DNA from: Roseateles_B flavus
Lineage (GTDB): Bacteria > Pseudomonadota > Gammaproteobacteria > Burkholderiales > Burkholderiaceae_C
NCBI RefSeq assembly: GCF_039872765.1
Contig: NZ_JBDPZC010000009.1
Coordinates: forward strand, 140,609-204,608
Direction of reading: 5' to 3'
DNA length: 64,000 bases
A model generated the notes under the pieces. The model did not search any database, was not told the origin of the DNA, and saw only the letters and a list, made by a program, of their open reading frames with translations. Both the position numbers and the translations under genes were made by a program. This document shows, one piece after another, positions 33,345-42,386 of the stretch; the stretch's first letter is position 1; the number at the start of each line of letters is the position of its first letter.

Positions 33345-33941
33345 ATGGCCACACCAGCCGGTGCCGAGGCCGCTGCCGCAGGGGGTGGCGGCGGTGGCAA
33401 GAAAAAGCTGATCATCATCATTGCCGCGGTGCTGCTGCTGGTCATCATCGGCGGTGGTGCGGCCCTGATGCTGATGAAGAAGAAGCAGCACGCCGAGGAC
33501 GAGGACGGCGCCGAGGCGCCCGCCGCGGCCGAGACGGGCCATGCCAAGCCCAAGCCGGGCACGCCGCCCACCTTTGTGCCGCTGGACCCCTTCACGGTCA
33601 ATCTGGCCGACAAGGAAGTGGACCGCTTCGCGCAAATCGGCGTGACGCTGGAGGTCGGCGACCCCAAGACCGCGGACCAGCTCAAGGCCTATATGCCCGC
33701 CATCCGCAGCAATGTGCTGATGGTGCTGTCGCACAAGACCTCGGCCGAGCTGCTGACCCGCGAGGGCAAGGAGAAGCTGGCCCGCGAGATCCTGCGCGAG
33801 TCGGTGCGCCCCATGGGCATCGAGCTCGACGACGAGGAAGACGAGGATGCCGCCGCGACGAGCAAGAAGAAGAAGAAAAAGAAGAAGGCCGTCGAGAGCC
33901 CTGTGACCCAGGTGCTGTTCTCCACCTTCATCGTGCAGTGA
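33345..33941 (+). CDS. fliL: Flagellar basal body-associated protein FliL
   Basis: A 198-residue single-pass membrane protein with membrane segment KLIIIIAAVLLLVIIGGGAA (about 21-40) and a periplasmic domain that surrounds the stator. The domain begins TFVPLDPFTVNLADKEVDRF and ends TQVLFSTFIVQ, both typical. Near the C-terminus an acidic stretch (DDEEDEDAAATS) is followed by eight lysines (33867-33890), an insertion I do not expect in this family. It lies 165 bp after fliK; no clear promoter was found in that gap. Confidence 0.93.
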   Translation: MATPAGAEAAAAGGGGGGKKKLIIIIAAVLLLVIIGGGAALMLMKKKQHAEDEDGAEAPAAAETGHAKPKPGTPPTFVPLDPFTVNLADKEVDRFAQIGVTLEVGDPKTADQLKAYMPAIRSNVLMVLSHKTSAELLTREGKEKLAREILRESVRPMGIELDDEEDEDAAATSKKKKKKKKAVESPVTQVLFSTFIVQ

Positions 33942-33965
33942 TGCCGCACGCGCAGTGAGTCCGCC

Positions 33966-34970
33966 ATGAACCAGCAGATCCTCTCCCAAGACGAAGTCGA
34001 TGCACTCCTGCAGGGCATCACTGGCGAGAGCCAGAAGCTCGAGGCCGAGGAGGTCCAGCAGGGCGGCATCCGCGACTACAACCTGGCCAGCCAGGAACGC
34101 ATCGTGCGTGGGCGCATGCCCACGATGGAAATCATCAACGAGCGTTTCGCCCGCAACATCCGCATCGGCCTGTTCAACTTCATCCGCAAGAGCCCGGAAG
34201 TGGCCATCGGCGGCATCAAGGTGCAGAAGTACAGCGCCTTCCTGCGCGAGATCGTGGTGCCCACGAACTTCAACATCGTCTCGGTGAAGCCGCTGCGAGG
34301 TTCGGGGCTGATCGTCTGCGACCCCACGCTCGTGTTCGCGGTGATCGACTCCCTCTTTGGCGGCATCGGCAAGTTCCATGCGCGCATCGAGGGCCGGGAC
34401 TTCTCCCCCACCGAGCAGCGCGTGATCTTCCGCCTGGTGGAGGTGATCACCGCCGAGTACCACAAAGCCTGGAAGGGCATCTATCCGCTGGAGCTGGAAT
34501 ACCAGCGCTCGGAGATGCAGCCGCAGTTCGCCAACATCGCGACGCCCAGCGAGATCGTGGTCTCGACCTCCTTCACGCTGGAGATCGGCGAGACCAGCGG
34601 CACCGTCTATTTCTGCATTCCCTATTCGACGCTGGAGCCCATCCGCGACGTGCTGTACTCCAGCACGCAGGGCGACTCCACCGAACCCGACCGCCGCTGG
34701 GTCAACCTGCTCAAGCACCAGCTGCAATCGGCAGAGGTGGAGCTGGTGGCCGAGCTGGCCCAGGCGCCGGCCACGGTGGAGCAGCTGCTGGCCTTCAAGC
34801 CCGGCGACTTCATCGAGCTGGACCTGGAACCGGTGATCAAGACCAAGATCGACGGCGTGCCTGTCTTCGAGGCCCACTACGGGACCTCCAATGGCAAGTA
34901 CGCCCTCAAGGTGGACCAGATGCTGACCGGCCATGACCAGGGCTGGCTGGGCACCCGCAACACAGGCTGA
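33966..34970 (+). CDS. fliM: Flagellar motor switch protein FliM
   Basis: A 334-residue C-ring protein that binds CheY-P and passes the signal to FliG. The CheY-binding motif is at the N-terminus (QILSQDEVDALLQGITGE), followed by the middle domain with GGIGKF and VTAEYHKAWKGIYPLELEY, and the C-terminal SpoA/FliN-like domain (about 250-330). It is 24 bp after fliL and 10 bp before fliN. Normal length. Confidence 0.97.
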   Translation: MNQQILSQDEVDALLQGITGESQKLEAEEVQQGGIRDYNLASQERIVRGRMPTMEIINERFARNIRIGLFNFIRKSPEVAIGGIKVQKYSAFLREIVVPTNFNIVSVKPLRGSGLIVCDPTLVFAVIDSLFGGIGKFHARIEGRDFSPTEQRVIFRLVEVITAEYHKAWKGIYPLELEYQRSEMQPQFANIATPSEIVVSTSFTLEIGETSGTVYFCIPYSTLEPIRDVLYSSTQGDSTEPDRRWVNLLKHQLQSAEVELVAELAQAPATVEQLLAFKPGDFIELDLEPVIKTKIDGVPVFEAHYGTSNGKYALKVDQMLTGHDQGWLGTRNTG

Positions 34971-34980
34971 AGGCACTGCC

Positions 34981-35400
34981 ATGGACGAACAAGACGCAAT
35001 GGCGGCCGAATGGGCGGCCGCACTCGCAGAAGCCAAGGGCACCGAAGTCGCGGAGGAGGTGCAAGCCCCCACCGAGCAGGTCGCGCCCGCCAGCTTCGCC
35101 AATTTCACGCCCACCCCGGGCAATATGCCGGGCCAGGACATCAACATGATCCTGGACATCCCCGTGCAGCTGACGGTGGAGCTGGGCCGCACCCGCATTC
35201 CCATCAAGAACATCCTGCAGCTGGCGCAGGGCTCGGTGGTGGAACTGGACGCCCTGGCCGGCGAACCCATGGACGTGCTGGTCAACGGCTACCTGATCGC
35301 CCAGGGCGAGGTGGTGGTGGTGAATGACAAGTTCGGCATCCGCCTGACCGACATCGTCACACCCTCCGAGCGCATGCGCCGTCTCTCCAAGGGCGGCTGA
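34981..35400 (+). CDS. fliN: Flagellar motor switch protein FliN
   Basis: A 139-residue C-ring protein. The C-terminal SpoA domain holds MILDIPVQLTVELGRTRIPI and GEVVVVNDKFGIRLTDIV. The ATG at 34981 (MDEQDAMAAEW) is chosen because the open frame extends 16 codons upstream inside fliM. Residues 20-50 form an acidic, Pro-rich linker. It binds FliH and helps the export apparatus dock. Confidence 0.95.
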   Translation: MDEQDAMAAEWAAALAEAKGTEVAEEVQAPTEQVAPASFANFTPTPGNMPGQDINMILDIPVQLTVELGRTRIPIKNILQLAQGSVVELDALAGEPMDVLVNGYLIAQGEVVVVNDKFGIRLTDIVTPSERMRRLSKGG

Positions 35401-35448
35401 ACCCGCTCGCCTGCGCAGCCCTGCAGACACACCAGGCTGCGCCGCTTC

Positions 35449-35469
35449 GCCCCCTGTCGCGGGGCTTTT
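35449..35469 (+). terminator. Possible weak terminator between fliN and fliO
   Basis: GCCCC (35449-35453) pairs with GGGGC (35461-35465), followed by TTTT. The stem is only 5 bp. The 120-bp fliN-fliO gap holds no other clear signal; the stem could reduce readthrough into fliO-P-Q-R. Confidence 0.35.
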
Positions 35470-35520
35470 CCGGCGCTTTTCCAGAGACTCCGACCCTCAA
35501 GTCCTGCCCAGAATCGGCAC

Positions 35521-35868
35521 ATGAATTCTCAAGTGCTGCCGGTCCTGTGGTTCCTGGCCATCCTCGCGCTGATCCCGCTGGCGCTGTGGCTGCTCAAACG
35601 CAGCCCGCTGGGGCCAGGTCTTGCCAATGCGCAGATGCGCCTGGTCTCCATCCTGCCGCTGTCGCCCAGCCAGAAGCTGCTGACCGTGGAGGTCGGCGAA
35701 GGCGAGGACCGGCGCTGGCTGGTGCTGGGCGTCACCGCGCAGCAGATCCAGACCCTGCATGTGATGGCCCCGCAGGCCACCCTGCCGGCTGCGCCTGAGG
35801 CCGGCGGCTTCGCGGCCCAGTTGCGCCAGCGTCTGGCGCGCGGCAACGGAGACGGCCATGCGCAGTGA
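35521..35868 (+). CDS. fliO: Flagellar export protein FliO
   Basis: A 115-residue protein with one N-terminal membrane segment (VLWFLAILALIPLALWLL) and a small cytoplasmic part (MRLVSILPLSPSQKLLTVEV). In the family FliO helps FliP assemble. It overlaps the fliP start by 11 bp. Identity is based on size, topology, the VxLLPLSxxQKL-like region and position. Confidence 0.88.
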   Translation: MNSQVLPVLWFLAILALIPLALWLLKRSPLGPGLANAQMRLVSILPLSPSQKLLTVEVGEGEDRRWLVLGVTAQQIQTLHVMAPQATLPAAPEAGGFAAQLRQRLARGNGDGHAQ

Positions 35869-36619
35869 CACCTTCCTGCGCGCCGGGACCGTGCTGGCGC
35901 TGCTGCTGGCCGCGGGAGGCGCCATTGCCCAGCAGGGCAATCCGCCGCCGGCCACCTTGCCCCTGCTGATCGGCCAGGGCTCGGGCGGCAGCTACTCGGT
36001 GCCCATCCAGACCCTGCTCTTCTTCACCGCCCTGGGCTTCCTGCCGGCGGTGCTGCTGATGATGACGGGCTTCACGCGCATCGTCATCGTGCTCTCGCTG
36101 ATGCGCCAGGCCCTGGGCACCCAGGCGGCGCCGCCCAACCAGGTCATCATCGGGCTCTCGCTGTTCCTCACCTTCTTCGTGATGAGCCCAACGCTGGACA
36201 AGGTCTACAGCGACGCCTGGCAGCCCTACTCCGCCGGCCAGATCGGCTTCGATGAGGCTCTCAAGCGGGCCGAGGTGCCCATGCGCGGCTTCATGCTCAA
36301 GCAGACGCGCCAGGCCGACGTCGCCCTGTTCAGCCGCCTGGCCAAGCTCGAAGGAGACGTCAAGCCCGAGGCCGTGCCCTTCCGGGTGCTGGTGCCGGCC
36401 TTCGTGACCAGCGAGCTGAAGTCGGCCTTCCAGATCGCCTTCCTGATCTTCATCCCTTTCCTGGTCATCGACATGATCGTCAGCAGCGTGTTGATGAGCC
36501 TGGGCATGATGATGCTGTCACCGGTGCTGGTGTCCCTGCCCTTCAAGCTGATGCTCTTCGTGCTGGCGGACGGATGGAACCTGCTGCTGGGTTCGCTCGC
36601 CGCCTCCTTTGCCACATGA
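35858..36619 (+). CDS. fliP: Flagellar export gate protein FliP
   Basis: A 253-residue core subunit of the export channel. It has a cleavable signal peptide (about 1-25) and about four membrane segments. Motifs include TRIVIVLSLMRQALGTQAAPP and FLIFIPFLVIDMIVSSVLMS, both conserved. Length is as expected. It is followed by a 120-bp gap before fliQ that contains short inverted repeats but no gene. Confidence 0.96.
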   Translation: MRSDTFLRAGTVLALLLAAGGAIAQQGNPPPATLPLLIGQGSGGSYSVPIQTLLFFTALGFLPAVLLMMTGFTRIVIVLSLMRQALGTQAAPPNQVIIGLSLFLTFFVMSPTLDKVYSDAWQPYSAGQIGFDEALKRAEVPMRGFMLKQTRQADVALFSRLAKLEGDVKPEAVPFRVLVPAFVTSELKSAFQIAFLIFIPFLVIDMIVSSVLMSLGMMMLSPVLVSLPFKLMLFVLADGWNLLLGSLAASFAT

Positions 36620-36739
36620 AGCCGCCCACCCCCTACCGGCTTCGCCGGCCTTGCGGGCCGCACCAGGCACTCGGCCCGGCCCTTCGGCGGGAAGCCAAGT
36701 CCACACTGGCAGCATTCAACGCCAGCAAGGAGCAATGAG

Positions 36740-37009
36740 ATGGACGCCCAACAAGTCTTCACCTTCGGCCAGCAAGGCCTCTACATGCTGATGCTGGTGG
36801 CCGCACCGGTGCTCCTGACCGTGCTGGCGGTGGGCGTGCTGGTGAGCGTGTTCCAGGCTGCCACGCAGATCAACGAGGCCACGCTGAGCTTCGTGCCCAA
36901 GGTCGTCGCGGCCGTGCTGGTGCTGGCCATCACCGGGCCCTGGATGATGACCACGCTGGTCGAGTACATCCAGCGCACCCTGCAGACCATCCCCCAGGTC
37001 GTGGGCTGA
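36740..37009 (+). CDS. fliQ: Flagellar export gate protein FliQ
   Basis: An 89-residue two-helix membrane protein of the export channel. The first helix is MLMLVAAPVLLTVLAVGVLV and the second FVPKVVAAVLVLAITGPWM, with the conserved SVFQAATQINEATLSF between. A CAAGGAG ribosome site precedes the ATG. It is 19 bp before fliR. Confidence 0.95.
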   Translation: MDAQQVFTFGQQGLYMLMLVAAPVLLTVLAVGVLVSVFQAATQINEATLSFVPKVVAAVLVLAITGPWMMTTLVEYIQRTLQTIPQVVG

Positions 37010-37027
37010 ACGCAAGACGCGACGCTC

Positions 37028-37792
37028 ATGATCAGCTTCACCGAAGCGCAGCTGCTGGAGTGGCTCACGCCGCTGCTGTGGCCCTTCTTCCGGACCCTGG
37101 CCCTGTTCGCCGGCATGCCGGTGTTCAGCCAGCGCGCCATGCCCATGCGCCTGCGCATCGGCCTGGCCCTGCTGATCTCGGTGGCGGCCCAGCCCTCGCT
37201 GCCGGCCATGCCGGCCACGCCCCTGGACTCCCTGCCCCTGCTGCTGCTCCTGCTGGCGCAGCAGCTGCTGATCGGCCTTTCCATGGGCTTTGCCGTGCGC
37301 CTCGTGTTCTCGGCGCTGGAGTTCGCGGGGGAAGTCATCGGCCTGCAGATGGGCCTGAACTTCGCGGGCTTCTTCGACCCTTCGACCGGCAGCCAGGGCA
37401 CCTCCACCTCGCGCTTCTTCGGCTCCATGGTGGCCTTTCTGTTCATCGCGGTGAACGGCCACCTGCTGCTGATCCAGGCCCTGGTGCAGAGCTTCCAGGC
37501 CTTCCCCGTGGGGCAGTCACCTTTCGAGTTCCTGCGGGTGGCCCAGCCTCACATCTGGGGGGCGGAGATCTTCCGCATGGGCTTCTGGATCGCCCTGCCG
37601 CTGATCACCATGCTCATGTTCGTCAACCTGGTGCTGGGCGTGATCTCGCGCGTGGCGCCACAGATCGGCGTCTTCTCGGTGGGCTTCCCGCTGACCGTGA
37701 GCATCGGCCTCATCGGCATGGTCGCCACGCTGCCGCTGATGCAGGGGCCCTTCCAGCTGGTGCTGGACCGGATGCTCGCAGCCTTCACCTGA
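37028..37792 (+). CDS. fliR: Flagellar export gate protein FliR
   Basis: A 254-residue membrane protein with about six hydrophobic segments that completes the FliPQR channel. Typical text includes LALFAGMPVFSQRAMPMRLR and GEVIGLQMGLNFAGFFDPST. It is the last gene of the fliF-R block and converges with the yfiR-like gene, with 40 bp between stops. Confidence 0.96.
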   Translation: MISFTEAQLLEWLTPLLWPFFRTLALFAGMPVFSQRAMPMRLRIGLALLISVAAQPSLPAMPATPLDSLPLLLLLLAQQLLIGLSMGFAVRLVFSALEFAGEVIGLQMGLNFAGFFDPSTGSQGTSTSRFFGSMVAFLFIAVNGHLLLIQALVQSFQAFPVGQSPFEFLRVAQPHIWGAEIFRMGFWIALPLITMLMFVNLVLGVISRVAPQIGVFSVGFPLTVSIGLIGMVATLPLMQGPFQLVLDRMLAAFT

Positions 37793-37832
37793 AAGCCGGG
37801 CAAGACCTGACCCTCCCGGATTCGACCGCGCC

Positions 37833-38351
37833 TCAGCGCACCTCGCGCGCCAGCTTCAGCACCTGCGAGCTGAGCGTCAGGCCACGGCGCTTGGCCTCGG
37901 TGTTGTTGATGCGGAAGGTCAGGCCGTTGGGCTCCTGGGCCAGCGCGATGACGGCGCCGCTGCGCAGGGCTTCCGGGGAGTCCGCGACGATCAGCACCGG
38001 GGCGTCCGCCAGCGCCTGCTGCCAGCGCAGCATCTCCTGGCGGTCCAGCAGGCTCAGCACCAGCAGCTGGCAGCCCGACGCCTGCCCCACCTGGGTCAGC
38101 GTCACGACACGCACCTGGCTGACCTCATGCTGGCGCGCAGCCAGGCCGCGCAGTGCCTCGCCCATGTCGGAGGACCCCGCCAGGCAGTAGGTGAAGTCCT
38201 TCAGCGGCGGCGGCGGCCACTGCGTGAACTGGGCGAAGCGGTAGACGAAGGCGGCCTTGAGCGCCGCCTCGTCCGAGGCCTGCGCGGCTCCCGCCAGCGC
38301 AGAAAAGGAGAAGGCGGGCGCAGCCAGCGCCATGCGAAGCCAGCGTCGCAT
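37833..38351 (-). CDS. YfiR-like periplasmic protein (DUF4154)
   Basis: A 172-residue protein with a signal peptide (MRRWLRMALAAPAFSFSALA, cleavage probably after AQA). The mature part follows the YfiR pattern: LKAAFVYRFAQFTQWPP, then TYCLAGSSDMG, SGCQLLVLS and RINNTEAKRRGLTLSSQVLKLAREV. In Pseudomonas aeruginosa YfiR is a periplasmic repressor of the diguanylate cyclase YfiN. The two cysteines might form the redox-sensitive disulphide known there (inference). The start at 38351 shares a base with the stop of the TonB receptor (TGATG), so the two are translationally coupled. It is the last gene of the operon. Confidence 0.87.
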   Translation of the reverse strand: MRRWLRMALAAPAFSFSALAGAAQASDEAALKAAFVYRFAQFTQWPPPPLKDFTYCLAGSSDMGEALRGLAARQHEVSQVRVVTLTQVGQASGCQLLVLSLLDRQEMLRWQQALADAPVLIVADSPEALRSGAVIALAQEPNGLTFRINNTEAKRRGLTLSSQVLKLAREVR

Positions 38352-40360
38352 CACGATCCCCATGCAGAGGACAGCTGCACGAACAGGGTCCGTCCAGGCG
38401 CCCGGACCAGGCCGCTGCCCGGCTCGGCGATGTCGCCATAGCGCTTCTGGCCGATGTTGCGCAGGCCCAGCCCCAGGGTCCAGCCCTGGTCCCAACGCGC
38501 ACTCAGGTGCACGTGGTTCACGAGGCTGGGGCCCAGTCGTTCCTCGCCCACGTGGCGCGCGCCCATGGCCAGTGTCTGCCAGCCCAGCGTCCATCGCCCG
38601 TCCAGCGGCCGCTGGTATTGCAGCTTGAGCAGGTAGCGCGGGGAGTTGTCGGGGACCAGGTCAGCCGCGTCGCGCAGCCGCTGCGCCGTCAGTGCGGCCT
38701 GCAGGCGGCCGCCATCGGCCCAGCGGTGCTCCAGGCCGGCATCGATGCCCACGGATTTCATCGGCCCATCGTTCACATAGGCCAGGCCCTGGTTGAGGCT
38801 GATCAGCCCCTTGAAGGTGGAACGGAACACCGACACTCGCAGCTGCGTGCTGCGCGAGAAGGCGTGCTCGTAGACCAGCTCCTGCGAGCGGACCCGTTCC
38901 TCGGAGGGCAGCCATTGCGGCGCCTCGACGAAGTAGTTCTGCGCGAACTCCATCAGGTTGGCCACGCGGTAGGCACTGCCATGCACCAGGCGCAGGCGGC
39001 GATCGGCGTCGATCTGCCAGGTCCAGGCCAGGCGGGGGTTGAGCTGCGCGCCCTCCACGCGGTCGTCGCGGTCGCGGCGCAGGCCCAGGGACAGGTGATG
39101 GCCCTGGCCCAGCGTCCAGTCGTCCTGGACGAAGAGACCGTTGCCGCGCCCGCCGGCGAGGAAAGTCAGCCAGGGCTCTTCACCCCACGGGCCGAGGAAG
39201 ATCTGCTGGACTTGGTCCTGCTGCGTGTCCCAGCCGAACATGAGGCGGTGCCCTGCCCATTGCGACAGCCCCAGGCGCACGCTGGCATTGACCCAGCGAC
39301 CATCATTCACCGTGCGCCACACGCGCCGGCGCCCTTCCTCGTCGAGGTAAGGCTGGCGGCCCTCGACACGGGTCCGCTTGCCGGAGATGTCCAGCGAAAG
39401 GTCGACGCTCGGGCCCAGGGCGATTTCCTGGCTGAGCGCGAGCATGCTGTTGCGGTAGTAGGACTCGCGCTTGGCCAGGCCCCGCTCGGGCTTGCGCCCG
39501 TCCAGCCAGACGGCGCTGCCCAGCGTGCGCTCGGTGTGCCCGCCGCGCACCGACAGGCCCCGGTGGCTGTAGCTGCCGAACAGGCGCTGCACGCGCTCGG
39601 AGTTCAGGGACTGGATGGCGTCGAACAGCTCCGGCTGCACGTCATAGGCCAGGGGCAGGCGCGCCTGCTCCACGAGCGAGAGGCCCAGCATGGCCTCCTG
39701 ACCTTCGCTGCCCCGCGCCGCCCAGCTCATCTGCGCTTCCCGGCGGTCGCTGCTGTCCACCCTCAGGCCGACGCGCCAGCCCAGGAGCTTGTCCGCCCGC
39801 TTGGGAATCACGTTGATCACGCCCAGGAAGGCGTTGTTCCCATAGACGGCAGAGCCGGGCCCGGGCGTGAACTCCACGCGTTCGATCCACTGGACATCGA
39901 GGTAGAACTCGGGACCGATGAGGGCGGCATCCGTGGTGTTCTCGTTGACCCGCACGCCGTCGATCATCAGCAGCACGCGGGAGTTGAAATCGCCCGGCCG
40001 ACCCAGGCCGCGGGCGCCGACGAAGCTGAAGTTCGAATTGCTGGTGATGTAGAGGCCCGGCAGGGCATCCAGCACCTCGCGCAGGCTGCGCAGGCCCAGG
40101 TTGCGGATGTCCTGCTCGGTCAGCACATAGGTCAGCGCCGAGGTCTCGGCGGTCTGCGAGAAGCGCGAGGCCGTCGAGACCTGCACGGCCTTGGGCAGTA
40201 CCGTCAGGCCCTGCTTGAGCAGTTCTTCCAGGCTCGGCGGATCCTGCGTCGCAGCGCCGTCCTCGGCGCGGGCCATCCCGGCGGCGCTGAGCGCCCATAG
40301 CAGGCCGAGGCAGCACAGCAGGGCTCTAGCCGTGCGGGGGTGGGCTTGTTCATGCGTCAT
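38351..40360 (-). CDS. TonB-dependent outer-membrane receptor
   Basis: A 669-residue outer-membrane protein with signal peptide (about 1-30). The plug domain has TAETSALTYVLTEQDIRNLG, LREVLDALPGLYI and RVLLMIDGVRVNENT, and the barrel about 22 strands by length. The ligand is unknown; the plug resembles that of receptors for siderophores, cobalamin or organic solutes. It lies between the YfiN-like cyclase and YfiR-like protein and overlaps both coding regions (11 bp and 1 bp). No TonB, ExbB or ExbD gene is in the window. In the P. aeruginosa system the third partner is the OmpA-like YfiB; here a TonB receptor stands instead. Confidence 0.88.
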   Translation of the reverse strand: MTHEQAHPRTARALLCCLGLLWALSAAGMARAEDGAATQDPPSLEELLKQGLTVLPKAVQVSTASRFSQTAETSALTYVLTEQDIRNLGLRSLREVLDALPGLYITSNSNFSFVGARGLGRPGDFNSRVLLMIDGVRVNENTTDAALIGPEFYLDVQWIERVEFTPGPGSAVYGNNAFLGVINVIPKRADKLLGWRVGLRVDSSDRREAQMSWAARGSEGQEAMLGLSLVEQARLPLAYDVQPELFDAIQSLNSERVQRLFGSYSHRGLSVRGGHTERTLGSAVWLDGRKPERGLAKRESYYRNSMLALSQEIALGPSVDLSLDISGKRTRVEGRQPYLDEEGRRRVWRTVNDGRWVNASVRLGLSQWAGHRLMFGWDTQQDQVQQIFLGPWGEEPWLTFLAGGRGNGLFVQDDWTLGQGHHLSLGLRRDRDDRVEGAQLNPRLAWTWQIDADRRLRLVHGSAYRVANLMEFAQNYFVEAPQWLPSEERVRSQELVYEHAFSRSTQLRVSVFRSTFKGLISLNQGLAYVNDGPMKSVGIDAGLEHRWADGGRLQAALTAQRLRDAADLVPDNSPRYLLKLQYQRPLDGRWTLGWQTLAMGARHVGEERLGPSLVNHVHLSARWDQGWTLGLGLRNIGQKRYGDIAEPGSGLVRAPGRTLFVQLSSAWGS

Positions 40361-41690
40361 GGCTGTTGACCTTGCCGGCCTGGCGGTAGGTGTTCTTGCC
40401 GGCCCGTTTGGCCGCGTACATGGCGGCGTCCGCCTGCCCGAGCAGGCCGGCGTCGTCGGTGGCATCGTCTGGAAAGCTGGCCACGCCCACCGTGGCGCCC
40501 ACCTGCACGGCCTGGCCGTTGATCAGGATGGGATCACGGACCACGGCAATGAGGCGCTGGGCCAGGGTCGTCACCACGCCCTCGGGTCCGAGGCCAGGCA
40601 GGATGAGGGCGAACTCGTCACCGCCCAGGCGGCACAGCACGTCGCTGCTGCGCAGCACCGCGCTCATGCGTCGCGACACCTCGACCAGCACCTGGTCGCC
40701 GGCCTCATGACCGTGGCCGTCGTTGACGAGCTTGAAGTTGTCCAGGTCGATGAACATCAGGGACAGCGACTCCCGGTGCTCACGGCTGTGGGCCAGCAGG
40801 CGCTGCAGTGCGGACTGGAAGTACAGGCGATTGGGCAGCCGGGTCAGGCTGTCCTCGTGCGCCAGACGCTGGTATTGCTGACCGGCCGCCTGCTCCTCAC
40901 GCAGCTGGCGGTTCAGCTCGGTCTGCCAGGCCTCGGCCCGGCGCAGCAGCTGGTTGAAGCGCTCCGTGAGGCGCCCGACCTCATCCGGGTGATGGACCCG
41001 GGCCCGGCGGCTGTAGTTCTGATCGGCCGCGACCTGCTCCGCCAGGCGGGACAGCTCCACCAGCGGCCACAGCGCGCGGCGCTGCACATAGCGAAGGGCG
41101 CGCGACGCCACCAGGATGCCCGCCGCCATCAGCAGGGCCGCCATGATGATGGCCTGCTGCAGCTGCTGGCGCAGCGCCTGCAGGCTCTCCCGGAGGTACA
41201 GCACGCCGACCCGCTCGCCCCGCAGCATGATGGGGATCCAGACGCGCAGCTGCTGGGCATCGGCCTCGTGGCGTGCGGCGCTCACCTTCACGGCCTCGCT
41301 GACCAGCAGGTCCGAGCGCTGGCCGGCAGCCTCCCATTGGGCGAAGAGCTTGCCGTCCGTCATCAGCACCTGCAGCTCCAGCACGTCGTCCCGGCGGATG
41401 AAGGACTGCAGCTCGGCGCGCGCCGCATCGCGGTCCTCGAACACCAGCATGGTCGCCAGGCTGTTGGCCAGGACCTGGGCGCTGGCCTGCGACAGGCTGG
41501 CCTGGCGCTCCTGGGCCGAGAACCAGCCGGCCGTTGCGATCAGGACGAAGCACAGCAGCAAGGTGGACACCAGCACCGCCAGGTTCCATCGCGTCAGACG
41601 GGCGACCAGCGAAGCTGAGCGCGGCGAGGCTGGCGCGTCGCGCAAGGCATCGCCCGCAGGCATCGTGGAAGGATTGTTCTTGGCTTGCAT
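40350..41690 (-). CDS. YfiN-like membrane diguanylate cyclase
   Basis: A 446-residue protein with a membrane segment (LVSTLLLCFVLIATAGWF), a periplasmic domain of about 120 residues resembling the CHASE8 domain of YfiN, a second membrane segment, a HAMP region (PLVELSRLAEQVAADQNYS) and a GGDEF domain with intact GGDEF and an RSSD inhibitory site just before it. It should make cyclic di-GMP when released from inhibition. It is the first of three overlapping genes, and lies 48 bp after the LuxR-type regulator, so all five genes may share a transcript. By analogy the YfiR-like protein represses it in the periplasm. Confidence 0.9.
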   Translation of the reverse strand: MQAKNNPSTMPAGDALRDAPASPRSASLVARLTRWNLAVLVSTLLLCFVLIATAGWFSAQERQASLSQASAQVLANSLATMLVFEDRDAARAELQSFIRRDDVLELQVLMTDGKLFAQWEAAGQRSDLLVSEAVKVSAARHEADAQQLRVWIPIMLRGERVGVLYLRESLQALRQQLQQAIIMAALLMAAGILVASRALRYVQRRALWPLVELSRLAEQVAADQNYSRRARVHHPDEVGRLTERFNQLLRRAEAWQTELNRQLREEQAAGQQYQRLAHEDSLTRLPNRLYFQSALQRLLAHSREHRESLSLMFIDLDNFKLVNDGHGHEAGDQVLVEVSRRMSAVLRSSDVLCRLGGDEFALILPGLGPEGVVTTLAQRLIAVVRDPILINGQAVQVGATVGVASFPDDATDDAGLLGQADAAMYAAKRAGKNTYRQAGKVNSHDA

Positions 41691-41738
41691 GCAGGTGGAC
41701 AGGCACAGGCGCCGAAACGCCTGGCAGCGGCCCCTGCG

Positions 41739-42386
41739 TCAGCTGGCGACCAGGCCGTTGCGGATGGCGTAGACGGTCAGTTCCGAATTGTTGCTGAGCC
41801 CGAGCTTCTCCAGCACGCGGGCGCGGTAAACGCTCACCGTCTTGGGGCTCAATGTCAATTCCTCCGCAATATCGGAGAGGCGCTTTCCCGACGCAATCAT
41901 CACAAGCGTCTGGAGCTCGCGGTCGGAGAGCTTCTGGTGAGCCTGCTCTGTGACGGGCGCGGTGAGGCTTTCGACCAGCATCTGCGCGATCTCGGGCGTG
42001 ACGTATTTGCGCCCCTGGGCCACGGTGCGGACGGCCTGCACCAGTTGCTGCGGATCGCCGCCCTTGTTGACGTAGCCGAAGGCGCCGGCGCGCAGGGCGC
42101 GGATGGCGTACTGGTCTTCGGGGTACATGGAGACGATCAGCACGCGCAGGGCGCTGCCCTCGTCCTTCAGCACATGCAGCACGTCCAGACCGCTGCGGCC
42201 CGGCATGTTGATGTCCAGGACCAGCACATCGCAGGCGGGCGGGTCCCCCAGGCCGCGCAGCAGGGTGCGCAACTCGCCGTAATCCCCGGCCTCACCGACG
42301 ACCTCGATGTCGGGCGCATCGGCCAGCGTGTCCCGGATCCCGCGGCGGATCAGGGCATGGTCGTCACAGAGAATCACTTTGATCAT
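41739..42386 (-). CDS. NarL/FixJ-type response regulator
   Basis: A 215-residue regulator with a receiver domain (VILCDDHALIRRG, phospho-site VLVLDINMPGRSG, lysine in GYVNKGG) and a C-terminal LuxR helix-turn-helix (LSDRELQTLVMIASGKRLSD, LSPKTVSVYRARVLEKLGL). It binds DNA when phosphorylated. The start at 42386 overlaps the stop of the histidine kinase (ATGA), making the kinase its most likely partner. Targets are unknown; the YfiN-TonB-YfiR genes downstream or the chemotaxis operon are candidates. Confidence 0.93.
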   Translation of the reverse strand: MIKVILCDDHALIRRGIRDTLADAPDIEVVGEAGDYGELRTLLRGLGDPPACDVLVLDINMPGRSGLDVLHVLKDEGSALRVLIVSMYPEDQYAIRALRAGAFGYVNKGGDPQQLVQAVRTVAQGRKYVTPEIAQMLVESLTAPVTEQAHQKLSDRELQTLVMIASGKRLSDIAEELTLSPKTVSVYRARVLEKLGLSNNSELTVYAIRNGLVAS

